A stretch of DNA of 64,000 bases from contig NC_061471.1 of NCBI RefSeq assembly GCF_022581195.2, positions 10,974,001 through 11,038,000 of the forward strand. Reading direction: 5' to 3'. Source of the DNA: Helicoverpa zea. Lineage: Eukaryota > Arthropoda > Insecta > Lepidoptera > Noctuidae. Numbering within the stretch: the stretch's first letter is position 1; every line of letters begins with the position of its first letter. The translations under genes and the position numbers were made by a program. The notes below the pieces were generated by a model. That model saw only the letters and a list, made by a program, of their open reading frames with translations. It was not told where the DNA came from and did no database searches. Positions 47,777 to 58,547 of this stretch are shown piece by piece.

Positions 47777-48178
47777 TAATATTTCCCTATCATAAGATCA
47801 TAGATAAGTTATAAAAATCAGCTTTAAATAGGTTCTTTGTAAATTGAAGTAAGTTATTTTAAAACTTAGCTCTAGATAATATACATGTATCAGAGTCACA
47901 TTCAAAGTAGCTATTTATGTAGCTATTGAAATAGCTAGCTAGCTAGTGCCTCACTGACGCAACAAAAAATTAGGCACAAACTACCAAGTGTCTATTCTTC
48001 AACTATTTATCTAGTCTAAGATCACAAAAACAGCAAAAGGCCGCGGGCACTCACGTTCCCATAGCCAACTGAAGAATAAACGGGATTACGTAAACACCCG
48101 CATACCTCTTGTTTCTGTCGGACAAAAGGTTATAAAATGGAGTGTAACCATGGAGTAAATATGGGGTATACAAGTTAT
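47777..48178. other. No recognised feature
   Basis: AT-rich DNA between the LINE remnant and MITE copy 2. It contains a short 'agctagctagctagt' run near 47934. Confidence 0.45.
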
Positions 48179-48180
48179 TA

Positions 48181-48407
48181 TAGTTCGGCCATTCAGAGAA
48201 TGCGTTCCTGACACGTCGCGATTGAACTGACGACGTAACTACATTCATTGATTATTGATATAATAATGTTGTTTTAATGCTCCTCAATTGTTAAAACGGT
48301 AAACAACCAGCAAAAATATTTTTATCGTAACTGCAACGCCATTGCAAAGTTACGTCGTCAGTTCAATCGCGACGTGTCAGGAACGCATTCTCTGAATGGC
48401 CGAACTA
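48181..48407 (-). mobile_element. 227-bp MITE with perfect 60-bp terminal inverted repeats (copy 2)
   Basis: The full 227 bp is the exact reverse complement of 1007-1233, including the 107-bp interior. TA is present immediately outside both ends (48179-48180 and 48408-48409). It has no coding capacity. Identity over the whole length argues for transposition too recent for mutations to accumulate. Confidence 0.93.
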
Positions 48408-48409
48408 TA

Positions 48410-50727
48410 GGTTAAGTTATGGAGTTGAAATAATGGCAAATATTGTGATAATAAATTCAGAAGTCTAGTCATGGAAAAGTATGTTATATCGAAAGTCAAA
48501 TTCGTTGCATTAATCAAGTTAGTGGCCCGGTCAAGAAACTCCATAGACACCCTTTCTCTTATTTATAAACTATCGACGCGTTTAAGTCTCATGACTTAAA
48601 CGCGATACTGCATAAAGGAACAATTGTTGTCTTTCCTTATCAATTAGGTAAATAGTGAGCCAAAATATCGCATCATATATTATGATCAGCATCCTAACCT
48701 ACTTGACAAGTCAGTAGATCCTTTAACACAGCAACATTGGAAATTATTTTCCTACGTGTATTATGTACTCATACATAAAATAATATAAAAGGGATACCAA
48801 TAAACAGCCAGCTTTGAAAATATCTTCTCACGTAGGTAACGGTTAGACAAATGAGGACGTGACCTAACATTACCTAACAAAAACGATTTACTGCGTGTAA
48901 TAATACTAATGTATTTTACTGGCGAGTGACAGTCACGTGTGGACCTAGAACTTATGTAGGTGTAAAGATATTTAGAGAGGTTCTAGTAATTAATTGATTG
49001 AATTAACTTAAACGTGCCATTGCTGCCAGCCTCTTTGATAAGCTACGGTGGGCATGAGGAGTTTTTCGATTCCATCTTTTAATGATTTTAATTTTAATTT
49101 AATTTTGTGTTTAGTGTGTAGTATAAGAATGTATAATAAATAAATATTTTTACAATTCGGTCAAAAGTTACGAAGAGGATAAAAATTCAATTTACGTTGC
49201 ATAGGGGTGTTTTAAATATCATTGACTAAAACAAGTCTGAAAATGCAATTAGCCTTAAGTGTGTTATTTAATCCTTATTACTATTCTGTAAGAGAAGATG
49301 GCTGTGTATTACAGTAAGAAGAACAGCCAAATTGTTGATTGCTGAAGATTTTCTGGATGAAAGCTAATAGCTGAAATCAAAGAAGGAAGTAGGAGTCCGA
49401 TTTGGAAAACTGTATCAGGCCTATAATTATCGAAGGAGGCTACTTTACATATATCAAGGTACGCGGATTTCATGGGCCGTGAGTGGAAGTAAGTATTTCA
49501 CAAAAATGTCTGATACCTTTTATGATTTTATTTATAGCCTCATATCGGAAGAATTTGTAATGAATTTCTGTATCGTTAAAGGTGCTTAAAAATGTGCTTT
49601 GCAGTGAAGTTAAAAATAAGACATCCTACGCAGAAGTGAATCTCGTCAAATGGTGTGTCTCGATCTTGTACATAGCACATTTTATTTTCTTGCGGCTACG
49701 TGTGAAATAAAACCGCTGTGACGACTGCGCCTTTAATGGGAACCGCTCATCACACCATAGTGTAACACTGAGAGAATTATTGTGTTTTTTTAAACATTTA
49801 AAACTCTTTCAGAACGACATGGATTTGGATGGTTACTAGAAAGCTGTAATTGTTTGAAAGTAATTAAAGGGACCAATTTTGAAAGGTTACTGTTTGTTTC
49901 ACGAGAAAGCTAACATAATTCAAATAGCATGCCTGCTGTATCCCAATTGGTAAGCCAAAGGTTTAATCATTAACACACGATAACTTTGTGAGTTTTGTTT
50001 AAGAAAGTTTAAGAGCACAACCCTCGGACACAAAACCATATCTATCTCACGCTGTAACTCTACAAATCTTAATAAAACGAGTATCCGTAATCGGTTTCAC
50101 CCGATTCCCTTGGAAACAACGCCGGGAACCCCAATAAAAAGTGACGTATCGCAATAAATAGGCTACCTATCGAACACTAATAAGAAATACAAAACGATTT
50201 GGCTGAGATTCGAGTGTTCAAACAAACAAACAAACTCTTCGGTGTCATAGTTGCAAGAAGATTTGACATTGTAAGGATCCAAGATCTCGAAAGCAGTTTC
50301 GATTGACAAGGAAGCCACCGCGACTTTTCCCACGAAACAAATCCTGTTACACAACTGTGTGACACGCGGCCTTTGTGCCGACTTACGAGTGAGCTCTCAC
50401 AGTCACAAGTGTTTGCGAATGTCGTGCCGAGTGTCGTACGGGTAACAGGTTCCTTTCCGAGCGAAAACCTTTTTGAGACAAACGTTGGAGGACGTTGATA
50501 TCTGTGTTCGTGCTTTATATGTTGAGGTAGTTTTGTTTTATTGATGTTTAGTCGGGCTGTTAGAAGCCAGAAAGAATGACAGCCTGTCTTTCCAAGGGGT
50601 CTTGAATTACTGAGGTAACTGCGGTGAGGAGTAAATGTAGCAACTGGTAGCAACCTATGGCAGCCGGTAGGAATTAGGTAGTAACTCTATATTTATTTCG
50701 AGGGGATCCATGAGGACTCGGAAGGGT
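48410..50727. other. Anonymous DNA; one short palindrome
   Basis: A perfect palindrome lies at 48577-48604: 12-bp arms 'cgcgtttaagtc' around the loop 'tcat'. The minus-strand frame 50177-50653 (158 codons) is the longest non-transposon open frame here, but it has no recognised domain and its composition is not clearly coding. It lies in a GC-richer patch (50320-50500) that may be regulatory. Confidence 0.45.
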
Positions 50728-50880
50728 GAGACTGGAAGCCGTCCCGACCATAGTTGAGAAAAGGCTCGGAAGAAGAAGGGATTCAGGGGAAGCGACAGCG
50801 ATTCTGACGATCACAACAGTGATACTTAGCGGCATTCAGTAAAACTGGAAGCCGAACCCATATAGTTTGAAAAAGGCTAT
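50728..50880 (-). repeat. Interspersed repeat family A, terminal fragments in tandem
   Basis: Two copies of the terminal block occur: 'gactggaagccgtcccgacc' plus 'atagttgagaaaaggct' (50729-50770), and 'actggaagccgaacccatat' plus 'agtttgaaaaaggct' (50844-50880). Both match the end of the split copy at 58120-58160. Only this end of the repeat remains. Confidence 0.55.
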
Positions 50881-53723
50881 TCAGACAATGGAAAGTTTCA
50901 AGCATTTCTATTTAAACATATGTTACCTACTAAAAGTTCTTTTTTATTCTTGCCTTACTATGTACTACTACAAAATACTGTCAAAACACACAAATCAAAC
51001 CAGTCCAGGAGCACTCCAAAATAATGCTTCTTGAGAAAAATCGCCGGGTCTCCGGGAAGCTACAGTGACAAATACTAGGGATGTGCACCGATGTACGGGA
51101 CCCGAGAACGGATAAGCACGTGAGTGAATTCCAACAAATAACATATAGCGGCAATGTGTTTGCTGAATGTTGGTGTCTGTTTGCCAATTGTTTTTTGTTT
51201 ATTGACAGTTTGTGTTTCGACATGTAGTTATTGTTTTGTTTCTTATGACTTGCATAACTGGCTGGTTAACTAGGCTATACCAAGAAAATGAGATAAATGG
51301 TGTTATACAGATACTCAGTCATTAAAACGTAGGAGCCAAATTACTTTTGTACGGGAATATTGTCGTCAAAATAGACTGAGATCTTAGCGGAATATGGCAT
51401 TACTATCAGTGACAAGAATGAAAGATTATCTTGAAAATGACACTGGCTTCAGTATTACACTGGCTTCAGTATTATTTTCATTTCATATTTCACTACACTG
51501 TAATGTTAAAAATGAAAATATTAAACCTAACATCGACATAATAACCGCAACCGAAAAAAGTCGTCAACCCTAAAAAGCGTATACGCATAAAAATTACATA
51601 ATAAAAAAAATATCTTGTCCATCCGTACGTCGGCTAGTTTCATCAGGCCTTATATTACTGAACATAAATTTCTCATAGTAGGTTCGTATAACTTGAGTAA
51701 GTATTTACTGTGACTAAACCGGTATATATCACGGACGCCGACCAATTTCTTGACCGAAAAATTTATAACGGTGCTTTGGATCTTCCCTTGATATATGGGC
51801 GAGGGACATCCCTAGGAACGCGAATCACTCTTAAGTGAAAGCGGGTATAATTCATATCGAGGGTTTAGTAGTTTTCGCGTTTGCATGTTATTTGAATAGT
51901 TTGTGTGTTGTTGGTGATGAATTGTGTGAGCGAAAATGATGATAGATAGAAAGCTCTATATATGATAAAGCTTAAGATTGTGTTGTGTGCAAGCGCTAAT
52001 CTCAAGAGCTACAGGACAATTTGAAAAATTAATTCAATAAAAAGTAGCCTTCCTCAATAAATTGCCTATTTATCAAATATCCCTTATTTATATTTTACAG
52101 CTTTTCTCGGTAAATGTTTGGATTTCCATTCTGCAGCAACTCATATTTTCATCCTGTAAAATAATGTTCATATTCCTTTACAATTTTAGGTAAGCTATTT
52201 CTACATATAAATCCTTTTTTTTTACCACGTCAACCAGTTCAGTATTTTAATCAGAACAGCGAAACAAACAGAGCAATTTTACTTCTAGAATTACGACACC
52301 ATTATTTTAAGTAGTAGGTTTTGTGTAATACCTAAGTGATTAACAAGCCTTGTCTTCACAAAAAATGACAAACGACAAAGCAAAACTTTAGCCCTAAATA
52401 TACAGAAACAAATAAGAATAAAAGTTATTTCAGAATTTCTTTACGTCTTATAACATTTCCCAGTGTTTTCAGCTCGTCTTCTATGTAAATAAAACTAACT
52501 TATTTTGACAAGTTTATAGGCTTAACAAACTTGTTTCTGCTTACAAGATTGATACAACTTTAAATTATGTTAACGCTAATTCTTTTAGGATCAGGTGTTT
52601 ATTTACAGATGTTTGTAAAACAAAATAGAAGCCTATTGCTAAGAAGAATAGAATAGAAGCCATTCCACCCTTGCGCCTAAGTAACAGGTGCAAGGGTGGA
52701 ATGATTTCAGTCGTTCCGTATATGAGTTACTATCTTGTCATGTCAAGTTCCTCCATCTTTTAGAAGACATTTTAAACTGGTCTTGGCTGTTATATAACAT
52801 CATTGCTGGCAAGGATGGTCAGAACCCAGATAACCAGTTTTACAAAGGATTCCTCAGAAAATTGCAACGAGGAGATCAGAAAAAGCACTGGTCTGCTGGA
52901 AGCCGATTGCAGCATAGTCACGAAAAGGCTAGGCCGATGATAAACATAATTATTTTCCTCCTAAGTAGTAGTTTAAAATAAGTCAGAATTTTATTTTTCA
53001 AATATCGATAATATTTATTTAACACAAGAATTAAAGTCTTACCCCACAAAATCCGAAGTCGGGAATCGAATCTTGTAAACAGCAAACGTTTGCATTAACA
53101 AGTTCAATATTTCCAATGGGATATGTAAATGTGAGTCTGTCGGTGACACCCGCCCGCAGACATTTTAATATCGCGCGGGGTTTTTAAGAGATTATACGCT
53201 TAAAACGAGGAATATGTACGAGAGTGATCAGTTTTCCAAAGGTTTTTTTTTAAGTTTCGCTTTTAAGTAAATAAGTAATTAGTTTAAGTCGATTTTTTTT
53301 AAGTTTTTTGTAGAATCGTTTAGATTTAACAGAACATATTTCGTGGGAAAATCAGCATACCTACATATCACACACGTATTATATTAGTTGTATACTTTAA
53401 TAGAAACTACCGAATCTACCTTTGCATGTATAAATTTAATATTTTCAGGCAATTAATATCATGTTAAAATCCAATGTTACAAATATAATTTTCTTAGGAA
53501 TATATTTGATAAAAATGTAATCAGTAAACTGGCTGTAACTCTGCCATGATATATATGACCAGTGAACAAAGTTTATCTTGCAATATACATATTCGCTCGG
53601 TGCAAGTCATAAGAGACAGTGATTTTCAGAGCGTGTTACGGTAGGTACACAACTTGTATGACATACATAAATAAGCCTTTAAACTAAGGTAAAATTGAAA
53701 ATGTTCTCATAAGTTGATAAAGA
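50881..53723. other. Anonymous DNA; one strong palindrome
   Basis: No gene is supported. Around 51990-52070 a block 'gcgctaatctcaagagctac' followed by 'gacaatttgaaaaatt' resembles another Helitron-like family. The plus frame 52688-52981 (97 codons) follows a perfect palindrome and shows no recognised domain. Confidence 0.45.
52661..52703. repeat. Palindrome, 18-bp stem with 7-nt loop
   Basis: 'cattccacccttgcgcct' (52661-52678) pairs with 'aggtgcaagggtggaatg' (52686-52703) with a single mismatch near the loop. It is GC-rich compared with its surroundings. It could be a foldback remnant or a small RNA hairpin. Confidence 0.85.
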
Positions 53724-53833
53724 AGCAGTCGTAACGGGGAGTTAGTTTGACAACTAATCTTACCAAGAGGTATCGGGTTGCCCGGGTACCTGGGTTGAAG
53801 AGGTCAGACAGGGAGTTGCTCCATGTAAAACCC
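53724..53833 (-). repeat. Interspersed repeat family A, part interrupted by the R1-like LINE
   Basis: Inverted family A sequence ('ggttgcccgggtacctgggt', 'gaagaggtcagacagggagt', 'tgctccatgtaaaaccc'). It continues seamlessly at 58098 once the LINE and one copy of the 15-bp duplication are removed, proving nested insertion. Confidence 0.85.
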
Positions 53834-54085
53834 TTTTTTTTTTTTTTTTTTGTTGTCGCTGGGCTAAAAATGCTATTACGCATCCCCTTCCCGTCGGGGG
53901 ACGGGAGAGGGGTATGTGGGACTCCCCGGTAAAATCGTTTCCGGTATACCCACTAAAAAGGCCCAGCGGCACTCCGACCTCGCCTGAGTGGAGGGGGTCT
54001 GGGAATCTATGGCGTCCAGTCCCCCACCGGCGATTGCCCGCCTTACGGCAGGCCCCTCATACCTCCCCCTAGTGGAGAAGGGTCC
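53834..54085 (-). other. R1-like LINE 3' UTR with poly(A)
   Basis: About 235 bp between the ORF2 stop and the 18-nt poly(A), GC-rich like the ORFs. It probably carries the 3' recognition signal for its own reverse transcriptase, which is inference from R1-clade biology. Confidence 0.85.
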
Positions 54086-57000
54086 TTATAATGGCCGGAG
54101 CGCAGGGGTTGATCCTTGTGATGCAGGCGGTGGCGCCCCCGCGCCTGTAGCCTGCTGATCGCCCCCCGGGGCGGATGGGGACGGACGTCGTGTTTGTCGT
54201 CTTCTGCCCCTTCTTCGTCTGCGGAGCGGCACCGCGAGAGGGTCGTTCTCCCGCATGCGCTCCGCCGCTTCCTTCTGTGACATGATGTCCTCACAGAAGG
54301 AGGCTACTGCTTCCCATGCCTCCTCACTTCCCAGCATGGCGGCAATCACGCTGGGAAGCGAGAGGTCGTTCCCGACCACTGCCATCAGGGCGCGGCGGGG
54401 TTCAGCCCACGATGAGCACACCTGAAGTGTGTGCTCTGCCGTATCCACCGTGGCTTCGCAGTGGTGACACTGTGGATTCTCCTCCCTCCCAATCCGGTGC
54501 AGGTACGATCCGAAGCAGCCATGCCCGGACAGCACCTGCACCAGACGCATCGAAAGGCACCCGTGCCGCCGATCGAGCCATCCCTTCAGGACAGGCCCGA
54601 CGGCATCCAGCGTCCAGCGCCCGTACGTTGCCGAGGCAAGGTCTTCGGCACAGTGCAGTGTTATTGCCTCCCTTGCCTCCTCACGCACCTCTTCCTTTTC
54701 TATCGGGTCTGGGCGCCGGTTTAGCGCCTTCTGCGCCACCGTCCAGTCGTACACTCTGGCGAGCACCCATGCCTCGAGCTCCCAGGGAGGGGTTCCTGCC
54801 AGAACGCACGCCGCCGCGAAGCTCACCGTGCGATACGCCCTCGCCACCCGCTGTGCAATGACCCTTTCTGGCCTGCGGATGGCAGCGGCGTTCACCCGAC
54901 TGGACAATGAGTCTGCCCAGATTGGGGCCCCGCACAGTGCCATACTTTTGAGTATGCCGGCGTATAGACGCCGGCATTGGTCGCCGGGCCTCCCGATGTT
55001 TGGGAGGAGCCATGAGAGGGCGCCCGCGGTCCTCATCAGGCGCGTCGACAAGCCGCTGAAGTGTGCTCTGAAGCGCCACTTACTGTCAAGGACTATGCCC
55101 AGATATTTCATCTGGGGCTGCACCTCAATGCGGACACCCTCCACATGGATATGGGCGTCGGGCGGTTGGTGCTGCCGAGACCCATGGAAGAACACGGCCT
55201 CGGTCTTGTGCAGCGCCACCGTCAGCCCTAGGCGGGAGATTCTGTCCACCACTTGAGAACCGCCCGCCGAGGCCAAGCTGGCCGCCTCTCCAAAATTTCT
55301 CCCCCGGGCAGTCAGAAGGATGTCGTCTGCATAGCAGATGACAGAAGTGCCACGGGGGAGGTTGCCCCTCAAAAGCCAGTCGAATCCGATGTTCCACAGG
55401 AGTGGCCCTAGAACAGAACCCTGCGGGACACCGGACTCGACGACGTAACGTCGGAGCTGGCCCGACTTGTCCACAAGGATGACTGTACGGTCCCTTAAGT
55501 AGTCAGCCAAAAGTCTCCGCAGATACGGGGGCACCCCATGGAAGCGGAGGGCCTCCAGTATAGTGGAGTGAGGAATTGAGTTGAAGGCGTTGGCTATGTC
55601 GAATGACACAGCCAGCAGTCCATCTCCCGCATCCATCGCCTCCCTCACCTGGCCCTTGAGTCGGGACAGGGCATCAACTGTCGAACGCTCAGCTCGAAAA
55701 CCAAACTGAGCGTCCGCTAGATCTGGGCCAGTTGTGCTCAGATGCCTGGTGATACGGGCAGCGAGGATCCTCTCGAACATTTTACCGACCTCATCCAGTA
55801 AAACGATGGGTCGGTATGCCGATGGAGAGTCCACCGGCCGCCCTTCCTTCCGAAGAAGGCACAATTGGCCCTCCTTCCACGGCTTTGGGAACCTCTCACA
55901 CGTCAGGCACGCACTGAAGAGGTCCCGAAACCTATCTCCCATCTGGGAGGCGGTGATGGCCACCACCTTTGCGGGAACGCCGTCTGGACCTGGGGCCGTC
56001 TTTTTCCCCCTGAGGCAGAAGACTGCCTTCTCCACCTCGTCCTCCGTAACCGGCGGGACCTCCTCGGCCGATGGAGCCGCACCTTGCGGGGCGCTCATCA
56101 CGGGTGGAGTGAAGTTGTCCCTGCGCGGAAACAGGGACTGAACAACCCCATCCAGTAACGACGGTTCGAGGGTCTCGGCAACTGGGGGACCGTACGGGCG
56201 CAGTTTGTTGCGTGCCGCCTTGTAGGGCCTCCCAAAGGGATCCATGTCCAGACCCTCAAGCATCTCCGCCCTCGCGCGATCCTGGGCTGTGCCCATTTGA
56301 GCCGTCAATGTTGACTTGGCCTCTATGTAGGCTGCATAGAGGCGGTCCTCGTTGTCGAGGTCGCGAAAGCGCCGCCGCCGGCTTCTTGTGTAGGCCCGCC
56401 TGGCCGCCACACAGGCGGCCCGAAGATCCCCCAACTCCTCCGACCACCAATAGACGGCGCGCCTAGGAGGCGGACGATGAGACAGAGGCATGCTAGAGTT
56501 GCACACCTCGGTCAGGGAGACCCTTAAATGGGCCGCTGTGGCGTCCACATCCCGGACTACTACAGGAGGGGACAGCCAGTCCTGGACGAAAGCCGCCTCC
56601 GTAGCGGCCTCCCGGTCTAGGCGGGAGAGCGCCCACCGTGGGAAGTGCGACCGACCCTCCCGGGCCCCCTGAAAGCCCGGGATGGAAACATCAAACCGCA
56701 CGTATCGGTGGTCTGACAGCGTCTCCACCAGCTCCACCCGCCAGTCCACTACACAGGCTGCCAAAGAAGGGGAGGCAAAGGCGAGGTCCACGATGGAGCC
56801 CCCCTGCTGCCGCACGCAGGTGTGAACTGTTCCCCTATTCAGGAGGGACAGACCGGAAGACACGGCCCAGGCTTCCACCTCTCGTCCTCGGGCATTTGTG
56901 GCTGGGTTACCCCATATCAAAGATTTTGCATTGAAGTCGCCCAAGACCAACACCCGGTGCTGCACCACTCCACTTGCCACCCTGGCGAGGACCTCTAGAA

Positions 57001-57310
57001 AGTCCTCGAAGTCCGTGAGAGGGCGGTTTGGGGAGAAATACACCCCTATAAGGGCTATGTCACCCCACGAGGCGGCCACGTATCCCGGTCCCCTCTCTAA
57101 GAGCGAGAGGGGAGGGGAATCCGTAGAAGACCGCGCCACCAATGCAACCGAGCCGTTGTCGTCTCCCAGCCAGCTGCCAGGGACAGAGTACGGCTCAGCG
57201 ACAACCGCCACATCCACCAACCACTCCGCAAAGGTTTGGACCAGCAGGCTCTGGGCTGCTCTGCAGTGGTTGATGTTGGCTTGAAGAACACGTCGTCGAT
57301 GCCCAGCCAT
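54086..57310 (-). CDS. R1-clade LINE ORF2: endonuclease-reverse transcriptase
   Basis: A 1074-residue open frame with no internal stop. It would nick chromosomal DNA and copy the element RNA onto it. APE-type endonuclease, residues 1-225: 'LQANINH' (residues 9-15), 'VVAEPY' (Glu39), 'LGDFNAK' (Asp125, Asn127) and 'LSDHRY' (Asp200, His201). Reverse transcriptase, roughly 440-740: 'GPDGVPAK', 'YRPIVLLDEVGKMFERIL', 'QFGFRAERSTVDAL', 'VSFDIANAFNSIPH', 'GVPQGSVLGPLLWN' and the catalytic YADD at 660-663. A C-terminal zinc finger, Cys-X2-Cys-X8-His-X4-Cys (948-965), is typical of R1/TRAS/SART elements. The ATG shares its A with the ORF1 stop (TGATG at 57312-57308), suggesting termination-reinitiation. 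All catalytic residues are present. Length fits R1-clade ORF2. Confidence 0.95.
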   Translation of the reverse strand: MAGHRRRVLQANINHCRAAQSLLVQTFAEWLVDVAVVAEPYSVPGSWLGDDNGSVALVARSSTDSPPLSLLERGPGYVAASWGDIALIGVYFSPNRPLTDFEDFLEVLARVASGVVQHRVLVLGDFNAKSLIWGNPATNARGREVEAWAVSSGLSLLNRGTVHTCVRQQGGSIVDLAFASPSLAACVVDWRVELVETLSDHRYVRFDVSIPGFQGAREGRSHFPRWALSRLDREAATEAAFVQDWLSPPVVVRDVDATAAHLRVSLTEVCNSSMPLSHRPPPRRAVYWWSEELGDLRAACVAARRAYTRSRRRRFRDLDNEDRLYAAYIEAKSTLTAQMGTAQDRARAEMLEGLDMDPFGRPYKAARNKLRPYGPPVAETLEPSLLDGVVQSLFPRRDNFTPPVMSAPQGAAPSAEEVPPVTEDEVEKAVFCLRGKKTAPGPDGVPAKVVAITASQMGDRFRDLFSACLTCERFPKPWKEGQLCLLRKEGRPVDSPSAYRPIVLLDEVGKMFERILAARITRHLSTTGPDLADAQFGFRAERSTVDALSRLKGQVREAMDAGDGLLAVSFDIANAFNSIPHSTILEALRFHGVPPYLRRLLADYLRDRTVILVDKSGQLRRYVVESGVPQGSVLGPLLWNIGFDWLLRGNLPRGTSVICYADDILLTARGRNFGEAASLASAGGSQVVDRISRLGLTVALHKTEAVFFHGSRQHQPPDAHIHVEGVRIEVQPQMKYLGIVLDSKWRFRAHFSGLSTRLMRTAGALSWLLPNIGRPGDQCRRLYAGILKSMALCGAPIWADSLSSRVNAAAIRRPERVIAQRVARAYRTVSFAAACVLAGTPPWELEAWVLARVYDWTVAQKALNRRPDPIEKEEVREEAREAITLHCAEDLASATYGRWTLDAVGPVLKGWLDRRHGCLSMRLVQVLSGHGCFGSYLHRIGREENPQCHHCEATVDTAEHTLQVCSSWAEPRRALMAVVGNDLSLPSVIAAMLGSEEAWEAVASFCEDIMSQKEAAERMRENDPLAVPLRRRRRGRRRQTRRPSPSAPGGDQQATGAGAPPPASQGSTPALRPL

Positions 57311-58082
57311 CAGTCGGTGTTCATCGCGCTTCCCTCGGTGGCCGGCACTGGAACTGGAGTTTCAGTGGCGGCGGCAGCGGCAGGCCGCACCGGTGCCTGC
57401 GGTTTGCCCTTCTTTTGTGGCGGTCGGCATTCCCTGCCCGCCATCACGTGGTTAGCTGGACGACCACTGGCAGCGCATACTGCGCAATGCGTGTTGGCAG
57501 CCTCGCAGGTGGCCAACCTGTGCCCCTCTTTTCCGCAGCGGAAGCATAATTCCCCACGCTCGGCAGTGGACGGGCAGAGAGGCCGGGTGTGCCCGATGCC
57601 GAGGCACTTGAAACAGCGCATCGGCGCATCCTCGAGCACTCGGACCCCACCCGAGCTAAGCCCGACTGGGAGGCGACCCTTAGCCAGAACCGCCTTGGCA
57701 ACTACGACCGGGCACTCTAATCTCATAGTGCCCATGCCCCTACGGCCAGGTCTAATGGCTCGGCCCTTGACGGATGCGACAGGGCAGCCCCCCGCTGCCG
57801 CAACTACTGCCACCACCTCCTCTTGAGTGACCGAGTCGTCGAGGTCGGTCACCTCAAGGGTCACACATTTGACGGCTCTCACGACCTTGGCCGTATCCGA
57901 GATAGCCTCTCGGAGCTTCGTCGCGAAGAGGTCCGCCTTGGTGCCGCGTTGGGCCCCCGAGAACTCGAAGATTCGGGCCCCTGTTTGGGTTTTCCGGCAC
58001 GTGACCCTGCCAGCTCCGAGTTCCGCAGGGTCGACGTTTGCACGAGCCCGCCGCAGCACGGACTCATATGTCTCCCCTCGTT
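57310..58082 (-). CDS. R1-clade LINE ORF1 (gag-like), N-terminally truncated
   Basis: An open frame from the 5' truncation point (58082) to TGA at 57312-57310, about 257 codons, with no authentic start codon. The C-terminal part has three zinc knuckles (numbering from codon 58059): Cys149-Cys152-His157-Cys162 (CX2CX4HX4C), Cys172-Cys175-His180-Cys185 (CX2CX4HX4C), and a third Cys192-Cys195-His204-Cys211. Such knuckles bind nucleic acid in retroelement gag proteins. The upstream part ('FEFSGAQRGTKADLFATKLR') matches the conserved ORF1 core of R1/TRAS elements by my recollection. The missing N-terminus means this copy probably cannot make normal ORF1 protein. The stop overlaps the ORF2 ATG. Confidence 0.9.
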
Positions 58083-58172
58083 CTCCATGTAAAACCCTGG
58101 TACTCAGCTACACCTCGTTAGACTGGAATCCGACCCCAGTATAGTTGGGAAAAAACTAGGCAAATGATGATC
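58083..58172 (-). repeat. Interspersed repeat family A, other side of the LINE insertion
   Basis: It continues the 53724-53833 segment: 'ctggtactcagctacacctc', 'gactggaatccgaccccagt', 'atagttgggaaaaaactagg' and 'caaatgatgat'. The terminal 'atgatgat' matches the microsatellite-like end seen in other copies of this family. Confidence 0.85.
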
Positions 58173-58547
58173 CCGGAGTAGCGTGGTCGCGTGGGGGGCA
58201 AATATTATTTTAAAACCAATCCTAGCTATAAGTTTTTAACTTGTACCATATCCCAATCGCGGTGCTATGAGTGCCATCGATATTTGCATACAAATTGCCC
58301 CAACACCACTTCACTAGACTTGAGCGATCCCGCTCCGACTCCACGATTATAAATTGTCGATATTATGCATAGTGACGTCACTATTATCGATCATATCGAC
58401 GGATCCACGCAGACTATTTCATGTGATAGACTGTTTAACAACCATTTATGCTAGTTATTAGATTTATGATAACGCAATTTAAACTGAGTTCAGGAGCTTT
58501 TATATGGGTATTTTTTGAAATGTTATAAGATTTTTAGTTTACTTACG
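58173..58547. promoter_or_regulatory. Motif cluster: CRE palindrome and ATCGAT boxes
   Basis: No gene is visible. The 16-bp perfect palindrome atagtgacgtcactat (58369-58384) contains a CRE octamer. Several ATCGAT or TCGATA words lie around it (58276, 58339-58365, 58386-58400), resembling DREF-type sites. This might be a regulatory cluster or just part of an unknown foldback element; the evidence is motif-level only. Confidence 0.3.

Larger units (their letters stand above)
53834..58082 (-). mobile_element. R1-clade LINE, 5'-truncated, ORF2 open
   Basis: A minus-strand non-LTR retrotransposon of about 4.25 kb with truncated ORF1, complete open ORF2, a 250-bp 3' UTR and an 18-nt poly(A), seen as T at 53834-53851. 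The perfect 15-bp direct repeat ctccatgtaaaaccc at 53819-53833 and 58083-58097 marks the target-site duplication. GC content is far above the AT-rich surroundings. The target is a family A repeat, not rDNA or telomeric repeat, so this R1-clade member is not strictly site-specific here. The 5' truncation removes the promoter and ORF1 start, so this copy is probably not autonomous, although its ORF2 could act in trans. Confidence 0.96.

Noticed and set aside
48806..48830. 'acagccagctttga' resembling the core of the insect miR-2 family
   Set aside because: The seed part of miR-2 is missing and no complementary arm is present upstream or downstream to form a hairpin.
50520..50535. 'tgaggtagt', the let-7 5' end
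   Set aside because: Only nine bases match; the rest differs from let-7 and no precursor fold is visible.
50177..50653. A 158-codon minus-strand open frame
   Set aside because: It is the longest frame outside transposons, but it has no recognisable domain, no splice context and no codon pattern I can defend. Another frame on the same strand is also open for 60 codons here.
52688..52981. A 97-codon frame with a basic, Gln/Lys-rich C-terminal part
   Set aside because: It looks somewhat protein-like, but no family is recognised and it begins inside a palindrome. A decayed transposon fragment is possible but unsupported.
54316..57826. Many long plus-strand and alternate minus-strand frames across the R1-like LINE
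   Set aside because: These are shadows caused by high GC and low stop density. Only the two minus-strand frames with catalytic and zinc-knuckle motifs are real.
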